Below, one piece after another: positions 11,816-24,920 of a stretch of 64,000 bases of DNA (positions are counted from its first letter, which is position 1; each line of letters opens with the position of its first letter). Under the pieces are notes generated by a model. It had not been told where the DNA came from. It made no database searches and worked only from the letters and a program-made list of their open reading frames with translations. Made by a program: the position numbers and the translations under genes. The DNA is from Cavia porcellus (taxonomy: Eukaryota > Chordata > Mammalia > Rodentia > Caviidae), in the NCBI RefSeq assembly GCF_034190915.1, contig NW_026947507.1, forward strand, positions 33,641,001 to 33,705,000, given 5' to 3'.

Positions 11816-14688
11816 CTAGGAAATTTAAAAAGATGTTTTCTTGACATAAAAAAACGATTTGGTCTTTTTTTCACTTTCACTTTTATTTCAACTATATCAC
11901 TGAGTAAAATAGCCATCATCCAATTCTCTGTCCCATCAGACTGATTGATTTCTATCTTTTTAAAACAATTTCCACATATTCCTCTCCCAGGAACGAGTGC
12001 TTTTAATCATGGCTCTCATGATAATGATGCCACCAATCATGCATGCAGAAGCTTCACAGGTTTAGGTTGTTCAGCCATCAGCAGAGTTCCTGGGACACCC
12101 AGAGCAAATTTCTCCATCTCTTTTCTAGAAAAGCAATGCTGGCCACTGGGTGAATTAAATAACTCTCAAGGGCAAATGACAAACACACAAACTTCAGCCT
12201 TCCAAGTTCACTGTTCTTTTTCCAGTGTCTGGCCTACCCCATATCTGTTTCCTGGACAAAGCTTCTTCCTCTACTAAGGAATTTCAAAGATCAGCAAATG
12301 AAGATGTGGGGGAGACAATGTTGGGGAGGACAGTGCTGGGCTTCAAGGCAGCACCCTACCACCACTGAGCAGAAAGCATTTTAGGCACTGGACCAATGCC
12401 ATCCTCCTGCCACAAAGGACAGGCAGGAACTGAGAACAGAAAATGGTAAATATGCAAAGGGTAGTGGAAATGGAGTTGCACAATCTGACAAGGAATCATA
12501 AGGTCCCTTATCCTGCAGAAGGAAAAGTTGGAGTAAGAGGACAGCATTCTCTCTGCCTTTCCTGTGTGGGCACACGCAGGAAGTTGCCTACCATCTGAGT
12601 GTGCATGCTGGCTGCCCTGTGCCTTAAGACTTAGCTGCTAGCAAAGAACCAACCTTACACATCCCTTTATAGATGGGCAGTGGTGCAGCTTGCATTGCAC
12701 CAAGGTATCTCATCTACTCTATGTGTGTCTATCTAGAGCAAATAATGCTTGTCAATTATTATTTAGCATCTTGTTTATTTTCAGAATTAAATTATGTAGC
12801 CTCCCTGTTACATCTACTCTAGACAGCAGACAGGCAGTAAGATTCAGAAGCAGCTGCTGTGTAATAAGGCCATCGCCTCAGGTGTGAATCTTTGTTCTCC
12901 CTAGAGGAGCACTGTTTGGAGAAAATGATGAGATGTCCTCTGAGCCAGCCCAGTTCTGTGGAAACATCTCTCCTCTATTCACTACTGATTCAGCTAGTTC
13001 TCTGTTCTCGAACACCTCCTCTACCCAAAATTTACTAAACTCAAATTTGTTCACTATTTCTGGTATTCTTAATGTCTAAGGATGTACTGTACTTATTTAA
13101 AAATAAACAACCCCCCTTTTTCACTTCCTAACAAACTGCGGTGGAGCTGAGTAGCAGTCAGACCAAGAGAGAAGACTCTCACTGGGGGAAAGTGCGGGCG
13201 GATATGAAAATGTCCAGAGTACCTGCGGCATCCCCAGCGGGGAACAACCTTGACTGAGTTAATACAGATATTGAGAGTGGCTAGTGTTTTTATGTCCCTA
13301 ACACGGACCAAACTGTTGTAGGCATTTTATATGCACAATTCTACTTAAATTCAAAATAATCATATGAAACACATGTGGAGAATCCATGTTCTATATACCC
13401 AGCACTAAGTATCTGCTTCTGCCTGTAGGACTTTTTCAGGGTCCTATTCTCTACAAAGATTTCCTCATTTCCCTTATCCTACACCAATTATTTAAAACTA
13501 GGGAGTCTTTTTTGTTTGTTTGTTTCGACTCCTCCCCACACCTGCCCCAAGATAGCCTGGCTACTCTTTACTCTGGTGGGGTGACCCCGCTGGGACCAAA
13601 CACCCAAGGAAATCAATGTAATGGAGGAGACAGCTCTGCTGGCTCAGAGGTCTCAGCCCAGGGTCACCGGGCTCCATTTGTGAGAGACATTGTGGCAAGG
13701 AGTGTGCAGGGGTGGGGTTGGGGCAAAGCTGCTTATATCAGGGTAGCCAGGAAGTGGAGGAGAGACATAGACAGAGACAGAGTCCAGGCAATCTTATAGT
13801 ACTCCTGGGTTTTTAAAATTAGTTTTACTTTTTCAAACTTTTCATTTTGAAAAAAAAATTTCACATTTACACAAAAATTGCAAAATTAGTACAAAGAATT
13901 CTTTCATTCAGAGTAATCAAATGTTAATATTCCATAGAGCACAGTACAAAGATCACACTGCCATTAACAGTGGTATAGATAACGCTGCTGTAGAATCCAC
14001 TAGCGTCTCACCCATGTCTCTTTCTATGTATTTTTCAAGATGGCCCCGTAGAACTCACACAGTCCTGTGACCATCTCCTCAAGCAGGCCTGCATCAGAGA
14101 AGTCCAGTTTGCAGAAAGTGCTCACCACTGCCTCTCCAATTCTGCATCCTGTAGGTCCTCCTGCTACTCATGCTTTACTGCTCTTCTTCTCTAAGCTGGA
14201 CATGAAGCAGAGCTCTCAGTAGAGAACCCTTAAGAGAAGCAAATTTTGCGAACTTGTTGAAGAATAATGGATCTGGCTACAAATTCTCCTCTCCTGCCCG
14301 TTCCTCCTTCAGAATCTGGAGTCTGGGTGTGGGAATGGTGTGAATATGCATTCTTTTAGGTAAGTTGTTTAGAGACAGTTTCAAGTATATTTTGCGTGCC
14401 TGGGATGGAGGTGGAACATAAAGGATAGTTTATGCTAAAAAGTAAAGGAATGAAAAAGCCAGGCTACAATACAACTCAGCTTCTCTCCTTTTCTGCCTGC
14501 CCTGGAAGTACCAGAAAGTTAGGTGTCTTTAATCATAAATGATGAGTGTCAACTGCATCAAAATCAGATAAAAAGTTTCCTATGTGTGACTGTTAAAACA
14601 ACTGTTTCTACAGTTACTCCGAGAAGGAACTAGATCTCTTTCTGCAAAGCCTTCTTTTTAATGTTCAGAAAGACTGCAGGCAGGAATC
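11816..14688. other. Intergenic DNA, no gene recognised
   Basis: Short ORFs only. The longest (13386-13799, plus, 137 codons) has no domain or splice support. No clear repeat family seen. Confidence 0.5.
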
Positions 14689-14689
14689 A

Positions 14690-14830
14690 GAAGAGCTCAG
14701 CTTGCATCTGGCTGTGCTACTCAAGAGTTATGTGACCTGGGCATGACACTGAACCTCCCAGAATGTCTTTGACTCCATCTACAAAGTGACCTGAGTAACA
14801 ACTCCCTTGTCTTTGTGGGATCAAATGAAA
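14690..14830 (+). mobile_element. MIR SINE remnant
   Basis: 'gtgacctgggcatgacactg', then 'acctcccagaatgt' and a later 'catctacaaagtgacctgag', match the MIR core region. Ancient and diverged. Confidence 0.4.
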
Positions 14831-17219
14831 GGGTACCTATTAGTCAGTGCCTACTAGAATCAGACATAGAAGAGTAGCTTATGGTATTTGCCCACAGAAT
14901 CAAGAGTATAAGAGGTCTATCTGTGAGACAGAGATCTGAGGAATCCAGCTGAGGGCCCCCATCCCACGCCAATGTCTTGTGTGAGTCCTGCCAGAGGCCT
15001 AAAGCCCATACCAGTGCCCCAGTGCAAGCCTGTACCAGGAGGCCAAGGAACTCTCTGGGGAAGACTGAAGAGTCCGTGCAAAAAGTACAAGGGCCAGTGC
15101 CAGGGGCACTGAATCTGTGCCAGTAGGCTAAAAGGCTGATGCTAGAAGCTGAAGAATCTGCACTGAGAACCAGGGGATAACGCTCAAGGCGAAGACCAAG
15201 ACCATATCAGAGTTCCTAACTGAAGTATGTATGCTGGGAGACAATACTCAAGGTGAAGCTGAAGACCAGAACAACAGCTGTCTGTGAGGAAGGAGGAGCT
15301 CAGCCTAAGAGAATAGCAGAAGCCTCTCCTGGGGAAAATCAGCGTGAACTCCTTACCCCCTGTTCTCCTTTTACATCGCTCTGCCAACAACCCTCCGAAG
15401 AGGGTCTTCCACGCCCAAAACTATGCTAACTCAATTCAGCTGGGTGTTCTCATGAAAGTTGACCACTAATTAATTAACCACCACAGTATCATGTAAATCT
15501 GAGATGCTATGATTATTTCCCACTAAGAGTTTCCACTCACATAGCCTATTCCACATTTCCATCTCCCTCAAGACCAGGGGACACCCTCTCCCTAGTTTTA
15601 AGGTTTATTTATGCCCATGAGGAGATACGTGAGAGTATGCCATTGTTCTCCACAAGACTGAATGTGCTTCTAGAACCTTCCATAAAGATAGCAGAGATAG
15701 TACTTTCAGTCTCAGTCTGAATACACCTTGACACAAAGTAGGACATGGTACTATTATGATGTTATTTTTCTGATAAACCAAGTTGAGAATGGTACTCAAA
15801 GTCTGTGGCAGATGGCTTATGAGCCACCTTTCTGTTGTGATGGACTGGACCATGGATCTCTGTCCAGAAATCACAGTCTTTGGGGTCTGGAGTGATGGTA
15901 TTGTTACTATATTGAGAGCACTGAAATAACAGATTTTGGTGGGAAAAACCAAGGCAGAAACCACTTGTTGTCAACTCGGATTGTTTTCTTGATTTGGACT
16001 GGCAGCTATGTGAGGGGTCTGTCAAGCTCTCTTTCACCTAGAAGGATGTGTCTAGCTTTCTTTACCAACTATAATGAAATTCTTCTGCCAGACCTCTCAA
16101 AGGGAGAATTGTCATATATTTTAGAAGTATTTGACCATAAATGTGAATTATGAAATGATTTTCAGAGAACTAGTCAGTGATATCGGGCTAGAAAATGAGG
16201 GTTGCTTTTTGTTGTGTTGTTTGGGTTTGGAGTTTCTTTTTTTTTTAGTGAAAAAGTGAATCTTACAAAATCATCCTAATTCCCTTTGGCCTCCTTTGTT
16301 CACTCCTCTGTGTGGGGGAGAAGGCATAGAAGGACTAGATGTCACCATGCTTCCAAATAAGAGAAAATGGGTTTCCACTAGTGGGTGCTTTGCATTTGAT
16401 TTCATGGCGAACTCTCTAATTCAATCATGATTTATCAGAACTCAAGCCTCTGACACCTGAAGGCATTGTTCATGGTTTCTCAGGCTCTGAGGCTTCTTAT
16501 TCAGACTCTTTGTAGTGTTCTCCTGTTTCCTGAGTCCAAACAAGACAAAGATTTTGAAAGCCCTTTGGATTTCTGCCCACTCCATCAGATTGGGCAATAC
16601 CTTCAATTCTGAGAGATAAAATGAAGCCAGAAATTTCCAGTTGCAATATGGCAAAAGTATTGGCAATATCCAAGATCCTGATTTCAGATCTGGTTCCCTT
16701 GAGGCTGAGCCACTGCTTCAGGCTTCTCCCCAATCTGCTTGTCTCCTAAGTCTCCCTACGTTTATACTGCACAGCCTTTCCCAAGTCACTTCTTTGGACA
16801 GTCATCTTCATGAGCTCCCTTCCCTACAACCAACACAGAAACAGCCTAACACAACCTAACTTATGAGGGTCCTGATAACTCAGCATCATCATGTCTCTCC
16901 TTTCTTAGCCCTTATCTCTGCATAACATGATGCTTCTTTCCTATTCCACTGCTATTGTGGTCTTCCTGGCCATCATCACTCTTCTCTGTCAATGGTCCAA
17001 ATTTCTCTAATGTATGTTGGCCTTCCCTCGAAGCATCTGCTTCTGTCTTGCCTAAGATGCATTCCTGAACTTCCTTCCCAGCTGAAACCCAACTCTTCCT
17101 TGAGATTACAGCCCAAACCCTGTGACTCCCACAGTACTATCCTGCACTCAAAGGAATCTTTGAACTATTTCAGAAATTTTCTGTAGTTTTAAATTCAGTC
17201 ATTTCCCAAAATTGTAATC
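14831..17219. other. Intergenic DNA, possibly with an old LTR fragment
   Basis: About 14930-15470 has LTR-like wording on the minus strand but could not be assigned. The remainder shows no gene and no confident repeat. Confidence 0.35.
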
Positions 17220-17224
17220 TTCAG

Positions 17225-17597
17225 TATTTCTATGGAATGTAAGTTTATGTCCCACACCCCAGTTCACATGTTGAAGTTTTATCACCTAGTGTGATAGTAT
17301 TTGAAGATGAGAACTTAGGAAATAGAGTCCTGCTCTGCTAGGCTTCCTCCCTTACATGAAAGTCTTCTGTACTTGTGCACTCTCTCTCTCAACAAACTTG
17401 CATGAAGAAGACCATGTGTATGCATGGAAAGATATCAGCCATCTGCAAGTCAGAAGAGGGCCCTCACCAGAATCTGACCATGTTGTGCTCTGATTTCAGA
17501 TTTTCAGCCTCTGGAACTGTGAGAAAATTAATTTTTATTGTGTAAGCTGTCTGCCAACAGTATTCTGCTATGACAGCCTGAGCTGACTAAGACAGAT
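17225..17597 (+). mobile_element. MaLR-like LTR remnant
   Basis: Contains 'agttcacatgttgaagtttt', 'gagggccctcaccagaatct', 'cagcctctggaactgtgaga' and a terminal 'ctgactaagacag'. This order matches the common MaLR LTR consensus in sense orientation. Confidence 0.55.
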
Positions 17598-18329
17598 AAA
17601 ACTTCAAGTAGTTTGCTGAGTAATTTCCTTTTCTCTTGCTTTACTTCCTGTATTCCCAATAGGATAGTTTGCTCTCCTGGAGCAAGGTCCCATCGTAAGC
17701 ATGACTTGACCCTCAGATAGGAACCCAACTCAGCATTTTTAGCCAATAAAAGAAAGGCTTGTCTACATTTGTGGATCTTTTTAAAAGAAATTAAACAGAT
17801 CCAGTTCTGTATCTTGAAAAGTATATTCTAGCTAGAATGATGTTTCCTAAAAGTATGGTTTGGGAGAATTCCTTTTGAAACTTTAATGCATAAATAGAAA
17901 TTATTCATCATTTCCCTTAGTGGTTGACTATTAATGGGTTTCCCTTACTCTTGACAATGCTTCAAAGTAGATTTCATCCCTTTGTGGACTTTGAACCTCC
18001 AGCCTGCTGCCTTGGTCACATTTCTCCATGGCAAGAGCCCTTTTCAATAACCACGACACAAATGTCAGCCCACTTTTATCTGAACCACTGTGCTCTCTTT
18101 GGAAGCTAAGCCAAAATTAGTGAGGTTTAACAACATATACTGCACTCATTCTGCTCCCTCATCATTTCACAGTTTACCAAAGTTTTGTCTTTTTGTATAA
18201 AGCACCTATTGCTATGTGGGGGGGAGGGGGTGGTTGAAGGTTCCCAAAATTCCTAACGGATGACTTCTGGCTCCTCCCCTGCATCTGCCATGAGATGTTG
18301 ACACTCTTTCTGCAATGTGTAGCAACATA

Positions 18330-19830
18330 GTTCTCTTTTTAAAAAAAGAAGAAAAAAAAAAACAGAAAAAGGGTAGAAATAATACATGATTTCAAAAAAA
18401 TAAACAGTAAGAAATCACTAGTTGATAAATTACATATTGTCCTCTTAGAAATAGTTGTTCAAGTTACAAAAATAAAGCATACAAAATGGACATTTGAACA
18501 GCGAGGCTGCAAACAGTTCTGTTCAATGATCCAACAAAAACTTAGTAATATGATTATCAATCCTAAACACTTAGACATACATGCAGTTATATCCTTTAGA
18601 GCACTTTCTTTTCCTCCTTTTTTACAATAGCAATTACACATTTTGGGTTTTGTTACTCCTACATTTATTACTTTTTACACTAGAGACACAATGTGATATT
18701 TGTGAAATATGTTTCTTATTTATTTCACTAATGAGGATAGCCTCCAGTTGTCTCTGTTTGCCTGTGAAGGCCTCAAGATCATACTTTTTTATAGCTGAGT
18801 AGTATTCCATTGTATAAAAATACCACATCTTTTTATCCACTCTGTGGTTGATGGGCTAAATCTTCCAAGATTTAGCTATTACAAATTGTGCTGCTACACA
18901 CATGATCTATGTGAATATACAGATCACTGTGATACGACCTTTTCAGTTTTTCTAGGAAAATACCCAGGAGAGGAATAGCTGGATTGAATGGAACTTCCAA
19001 TCCTAGTCTTCTGAGAAATCTCCATACTGATTTTCACAGTGGCTGTACCAGTCTACAATCCCACCAACAGTGGAGCAATGTTTCTTTTTCCACACAGCCT
19101 CACCAACATTTGTTATCAGTTGTTTTCTTGATGGCAGCCATTCTTTCTGGAGTGAGATGAAATCTCAAAGCTGTTTTAATTTGCATTTCTTGAATGACCA
19201 GTGATGGTGAACATTTCTTCATGTATTTATTTGACATTTGTATATCTTCATCTGAGAACTGTGTGTTCATCTCACATGCCTATTTTTGGAGAGGATTTTT
19301 GAATTTGGGGGGCTTGATATTTTTCAATTCTTTATATGTTCTGGATATAAGTCCTTTGTCTGAGGGGTTGCTGGCTAAAATTCTTTCCAGTTCTGTGGAT
19401 TTTCTTTTCACTCTGTTGGTGATTTCTTTTGAAGTGCAGAAACTTTTCAATAATGTGAGATCCTAGTTGTTGATTCTTTGAAGTGTTTCCCAGGCAATTT
19501 GTGTTTTGTTCATAAATTCTATGCCTACCCCTATGTCTCCAAGACTTCTACATACCTTGCCTTCCAGTAGACTTACTGTTTCTGCTTTAATATTTAGCTC
19601 TTTGATCCATTTAGACTGTAGTTTTGTGCACGGTGATATGCATGGGTCTAGTTTCAGTCTTCAGCATGTGGAAAGCCAATTTTTCCAACACTATTTATTA
19701 AAGAAGCTATCCTCCCTTCAGTGAACATGTTTAGCCCCTTTGTCAAATATCAGGTGGCTGAGTGTCTTTGTAGTTGTGCTTGCATCTTCTAATCTGTAGC
19801 AACACAATTCTAATGATAATTGATAAGAAA
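18330..19830 (-). mobile_element. LINE-1 3' part: ORF2 C-terminal region and 3' UTR, 5'-truncated
   Basis: On the minus strand, 18840-18634 encodes MWYFYTMEYYSAIKKYDLE, a signature of the L1 ORF2 C-terminus. The sequence up to about 19830 continues ORF2 with several disabling changes. The 3' UTR runs from about 18640 to 18330 and is closely related to 28128-28510 on the plus strand. Only short open stretches remain, so it is inactive. Confidence 0.85.
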
Positions 19831-19839
19831 GGACTGGTG

Positions 19840-20190
19840 TTATAGTACATTTTCTATTGCTAGAATTGAATACCACACACTGGGTAATTTATGAAGAAAA
19901 GAGATTCAATTGACTCAAGCTTCTAGAAGTCTAAGAGCAGAGCACCAGAGAGTCTGTTTGTCATTTGGTAAGGGCCATGACATAGTGGGAGATGTCACAT
20001 GGCAAGAAATAGCAAGTATGACAGAGAGCTTGACTTTATAGCAAAATCACTTTTCAGCCCATGAATCCATTAATCTATGATTAATCCAATATTGAGAGCT
20101 ATAAGGTTTCCCTTGGCCCCATTCTAAAACTCTTAAGTGAGATACACTAATGCAGCCCCAGATCACTGGGGAAAAAGGAGCTGTCAGTCT
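19840..20190 (-). mobile_element. MaLR-type LTR, antisense
   Basis: 'cattttctattgctagaatt' followed by 'cacactgggtaatttatgaa' is the reverse complement of the MaLR 3' end. Later 'ggccccattctaaaact' fits the 5' half. Confidence 0.5.
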
Positions 20191-21423
20191 TTCTCAGAGT
20201 TCTCAAGACACATCTGTCCCTGAGGATGAAAGCCTCTGGTTCCACTGTCATTTTCTTTAGGTAATTTGAAAATATTTCCCAATGCACTTTTGTCATAGTT
20301 TTACATGGTCAAATCAGCTGCTGTATGCAAAAATCAAAGCAAATAAGGGGACAAAATAAATTTGTAAACCAAAAGGTTAAATTCACAGCTGAGATAGTTA
20401 AAGCAATAGATCTCAGTGATCTCTCTGCTTCTTCAAAGATGAAATATTCCTAAAAATCAGAGGAAGAAACAGGAAAGTGTCCTGTTCTTTTTGTCAAGGT
20501 GTAAGGTTTTCCAGGATACTTCTGAAAAATCTCAATTAGTCCAGATCACAGAAAAATAAAATTTGGGAGCAGATTCCCTGAAATCAAGGAACACAGAGAA
20601 CCTAATGGTACAGGAACCCAACAAGCCTCCTGGATGGTTGGAGGCTCCTCCCAAGCTCTGTGACCACTTCGCTGCTGCCTGCTATAGACGTCCACAGCAG
20701 ACACTCTTGGCTGCAAGACAGCAGCTTCCTGGTGACCACCACTGATCTAGCCACCAAATATGCAGCACAACCCACTGAGATGAATGTTTCAAGATAAACA
20801 AATTAACACCCAAGAAATAAATCACAATAGTTTCTCACTTGGGTTAGCACCATCATTTGGCTCAAATGAACATCTGCTAAAGCCAATTCAAAGACTCCCA
20901 GCAAATGTCACCAAGGTGACCCAATTCTCAATGCCAAGCTCAGAAAACTAAGTTAACCCATGCCCCAACTGAGCAAGCCTAATGGGTAGTTTTGCTAGGA
21001 AAATATCTTACTTGGCCTCCCCAAGCCTGAGATAGGTGTGCAAGTAAGTCTCTCTAGGAATGATCTGTCAGATATTCCTAAGACCATTTTTCTGTGTTGT
21101 TCCAATGGTGATGAAGTAGAAGTGATGTAAGCATCTGGAATTCTATGGGGTCGAACCTGTCTCAGCTTCCATGTGTAAGGAATTTTAGACATGCATGGAG
21201 ACACATGTGTGGCTATGCTCACCCTGCCCTGTTCCCAACACTGTGATCTACCCAAGCTCATTTCCTTTGCTACTCCCTGTTCTTCTCTGCCTCTTAAATG
21301 AATAAGAAAATCATCCAGCTCTTTAAAAATATACCTTTTGCACAACTCACACACACACAAAAATAAATAAATAAATAATTTTAAAAATAAAAATATACCC
21401 TCACATCCAAAGCACTATCTAAA
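20191..21423. other. Intergenic DNA, no gene recognised
   Basis: No domain-bearing ORF. A short AATA-rich run sits near 21360-21400. No repeat family assigned. Confidence 0.5.
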
Positions 21424-21622
21424 TCAGTTGTGGCAAACCTATGGCATACATGTAATTTATTTTACTTTTGAAAGAAAAGGTATTACTGTATGAATTGTTT
21501 TTTCTAACCTAAAACCTCAGAATTGAGGTTGAATTGCATTGTTGACACTTTGCAATAAGTAAGTGGGTTTAGGGTTGGGTTTGGCATTTGTCTCTAACAC
21601 TTCACCATCACCAATCTAGGTG
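21424..21622. mobile_element. hAT-like non-autonomous DNA transposon fossil
   Basis: The left end 'cagttgtggcaaacctatgg' and the right end 'cttcaccatcaccaatct' are imperfect inverted repeats of the CAGTGATGGCGAACC type. Internal 'aataagtaagtgggtttagg' fits the same family. Recognised from memory, diverged. Confidence 0.4.
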
Positions 21623-22980
21623 TTCATGAGGGGCTCCAAGATAAGCTTCAGCAGACAGCCATGGCCATGGCCACCGTCACCTCCCTGCTGGTCCCACCAA
21701 GGCCAGCATCCCCGAGCCTCAAATCTCTCCTTACTCCAATCCCTGTCCACAATTCCCTCAATGAGTCTAAGTCAAATTCTTCAGTAAGGAAATTTTTGGA
21801 GACATTGTCATCATAGAAAGGATAAAATTAAGATTCCTAAAACCAGAAGTGTGGTATTTTAATTAGAAAAACAGAACTTCAGACTAGTTAAGTATGGTGG
21901 GGCACCAAGATCGGTGTGCAGAGGTCTGAGCTGGGTTGTCTGCTGCTCGACTCCTGATGGGAGGTCAGCCTGCGCCAAGGCACTGGCTCGCCAGTGAGAG
22001 CTTTCTAAGAAACGGATGGGTCTGGCATTCCTAGTAGGAAATCACTGTTTGTCTTATGCCTGGCTCGCCACTTCCTTCCCACCAAAGGTATTAAAAGAGG
22101 GAGTTTGGCTGGGCTTTTATGAGCTCAGGCTGTCTGAACTACACAGCAAGCCAGCAGCAGCAAAGGATGCTCCGCTCCTCGGTAAGGAAAAACCCAGGTC
22201 CTGGTGAACACAGGGAAGGGCCGCAAGTACATAGAAACAGAGACACGCAAACACATTTAGGCCGCTAGCTGTCCCCACTCGGGACAGAAATCATCCTGTT
22301 GGGAGACTCTTCTCAGCAATGGGTGTGAAAGTAAAAAAACTAGACCTCATGAGCCACACTGGAGGCAATGTTTGGGGGTTTCCTTTGTGCAATGCCACTA
22401 AGCCGCACCCTCCCTCTTAAAGCAGACATTATCACATCCACTTTCCTCCTCAGGCTCTTTCCAGAAGCCAAGCCCCTCACCCAATTCCCTGGTTGAAGCC
22501 ACATGAGTCCTGAGGTCTTTAAATCAAAGGGGAGCCTCAGGCTTCCTCAGTGGAATCTTAGGAATGCCCTTGACTGAAGGTTTCTCCTCAGTGGCTACCA
22601 GCAGTGCGTGCAGTTCATACCATGTTTCTCCTTTGGTTGTTTCCTCTATGAATGTATTTACCTGTGCTCCACCTCCCCGTAACTGTGGGCTGTTTCCCTT
22701 GATCTCTCTGGAGCTCCAGCTCTCTGGAAAGTGGAGTCACAGTGTTGTTGTTTTGCTCTGTGCTCTATGGCCAGTTCCTTCTTTGGTAAAACAAACTCCT
22801 CATTGTCGTGGATCATGTTATCTTTCCTGTCTTCTTTCTTTTCCTTGAACTGTCTTGTTTCTCAGCTTGTGACAAAACTCTAGTTTTTCCTGATTTATTT
22901 TTCTGTGGCTCTGAGCATTCCTCCAGACTTTTTGTCTACATACCACTGTGGTCTCAGTTTAAACCTCATGCCCTCTCTGT
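21623..22980. other. Intergenic DNA, no gene recognised
   Basis: Moderately GC-rich in parts (21650-21720, 21960-22000). Short ORFs without domains. No clear repeat. Confidence 0.45.
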
Positions 22981-22982
22981 TT

Positions 22983-23730
22983 CTCCTTTTTTAAAATTAA
23001 TTAATCTTTTTTAATTTTAAAGAGGATAAGACCAAGGAAAATAAAACAATAAAATCAATCAAACAAACCAGTGTAAATGACACAGGACCTCAAAACAATA
23101 CGAAATCAACAATAGTTATACTTCTTGCTGTCTTCCAAATAGCTGCAGATACCCTCAGACATAGTGAAAATTAAATAGAAGAGAATAGAACCAACAAAAC
23201 AATGAATGCAATAAAGGACTTCAAAATAAGACAAAGTGAATCCAAAATGGCTACCATAATATATCTTGTTATCTTTGAAATAGCTGCTCTTGCCATCGTA
23301 TATAACAAAATCAAACACAACAAAACAGAACAAAACCCAACCCAACAAAACAATGAAAATGATACAGGATCTCAAAACAAGACAATAGGGAATTCATAAT
23401 GCCTACCACTCTTAGAAGGAGACCCCCCCCCAGGTGTTACACTGTGTACCACCATCCTCTGAATACTGATCAGACCACTGGCCCGATACTTGCAAGGTCA
23501 GTGAAACACCAAACACCGCAAGCATCAAATTACATTTCACCTCATTAGCTATCACTGCAGCCTGTGATTCTCTGGATCAGCTGGTCACTTATGGGGGGGG
23601 CGGGGTTAGGGGTGGAGGGCATGGGCTCTTGTTTGCCAGCCCATGTGCTGGAAGGGGCTGGGGTCAGGCTGTCCCCCACCGATGGCCCATACATAGCTCT
23701 GGTTCTGAGGGAAGGCTTGCTTGTTCCTCC
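22983..23730 (-). repeat. Array I: GC-rich head plus AT-rich tandem units of about 150 bp
   Basis: Anchor words 'aggacctcaaaacaa', 'aggacttcaaaataag' and 'aggatctcaaaacaag' begin at 23083, 23215 and 23366, giving spacings of about 132 and 151 bp. Beyond the units, 23400-23680 is a GC-richer segment homologous to 31620-31880. In the orientation used by the L1-linked copy the element lies on the minus strand, with the GC-rich part as its 5' head. Confidence 0.7.
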
Positions 23731-23876
23731 TCCTCTTCTTCTTCCTCCTCCTCTTCCGCCCCCTCCTCCTCTTCTTCTTCTTCTCCTCCTCCTTCTTCCC
23801 CTCCTCCTTCTTCTTCTCCTCCTCCTCCTCCTCTTTCTCCTTTTTCTTCTTCTTTTCTTTCTCCTGCTCCTCCTTT
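23727..23876. repeat. Polypyrimidine (TCC/TTC)n tract
   Basis: About 150 bp almost purely C and T on the plus strand. It lies next to the poly(T) that marks the A-tail of the minus-strand H3-3A retrocopy and may have grown out of that tail. Long ORFs over it are low-complexity artefacts. Confidence 0.9.
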
Positions 23877-24920
23877 TTTTTTTTTTTTTAAGTTTGGTGT
23901 ATTCTTTTTTTTTGGTCTTTTTTGTTTTTATCGGTACCAGGGATCGAACTCACGACTGCCTGCTTCCAAGGCAGGCGCTTATGCCGCTGAGCTAAATTCC
24001 CAGCCCCGAGTTTGGTGTATTTTAATAGCAAACTTATAGGAACATTACAGAAAGACAACATTAAAAACACATATTAGCATGTAAAACAACTCAGAAAAAT
24101 GTAGTGACTGAATAGAATCTACTGTATAATAAAAATGCTACAAACACCATTCAGTTGCTGTCAAAAAGAGATTTACTTGTTTTTTTTTAAAAATCCAAAT
24201 GCTGGCAGTGTGCAGAAAAATTTAAAGATTTGTATTTATAATTGTTATGAAGTTGTAGTGCTGAAACTTGTTCGCTGAAACATTTTGACTTGCATTAATG
24301 TTTTGCATCCCTGTATGAATATTAAACATTTGCATACAAATGAAAATGGAAAAACTGCCAATACCTGATTTCTGTCCCCGATTTTCCACTCACAATCATA
24401 TACTTAGGTACCTTTAGATCCCATGGGAAAAAAATATGTAACATTCAACACTACCAATAACAGGAAGAAGAGAAAAGAATTTTTTGAGTGTGAAATGTCT
24501 TCCCCCATAGTGGACTCTTAGCACGCTCTCCACAAATGCGGGATGCTAGCTGGTTGTCTTTTGGCATAATTGTGTCATGTTCGGCATGGATGGCATACAG
24601 ATTGGCATCTTCAAACATGCAAACAAGATAGGCCTCGCTTGCATCCTGCAAAGCACCACTAGCTGTGCTCTGGAAGCACAGATCTGAGCAATTTCATCAA
24701 CCGGATGCTGGAAAGGAAGCTTGCAAATCAGAAGTTCAGTGGATGTCTGGTAATGCCTGATTTCATGGGTGGGCACAGTCTCGGGCCTGTAATGAAGAGG
24801 TTTCCTCACCCTTCCAGTAGAGGCGTTAGCAATGGCAGCGTGGCAGCAGCTCCATGGCTTGCTTTTTAGGGAGGCCTTGTTCTCTTCCTCCGCAGTCCAC
24901 AAATGGCATTGAATCATGGG
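23877..24920 (-). pseudogene. H3-3A: Processed pseudogene of histone H3.3 (H3-3A), interrupted by an ID element
   Basis: Minus-strand reading recovers H3 pieces: [22 protein letters not shown] and EIAQ in one frame, then [24 protein letters not shown] and GERA in another. Residues before STG have the right count but are heavily altered, and the initiator ATG has become ATT. A 13-nt deletion after EIAQ (about 24684) shifts the frame, and one base is lost at the stop codon. The following sequence matches the H3-3A 3' UTR as I recall it down to the ATTAAA signal near its end, with poly(A) seen as poly(T) at 23877-23889. No introns, so it is a retrocopy. Not functional as a histone. Confidence 0.88.
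23904..24008 (-). mobile_element. Young ID SINE inside the H3-3A retrocopy
   Basis: Antisense ID body at 23932-24008 with its A-tail (plus-strand T runs) at 23904-23931. A perfect 13-bp target-site duplication, agtttggtgtatt, flanks it at 23891-23903 and 24009-24021. Confidence 0.93.

Noticed and set aside
23564..24039. Two long plus-strand ORFs rich in Leu/Pro and Ser/Pro
   Set aside because: They are translations of the (TCC/TTC)n tract and the ID element; no conserved domain and no gene structure.
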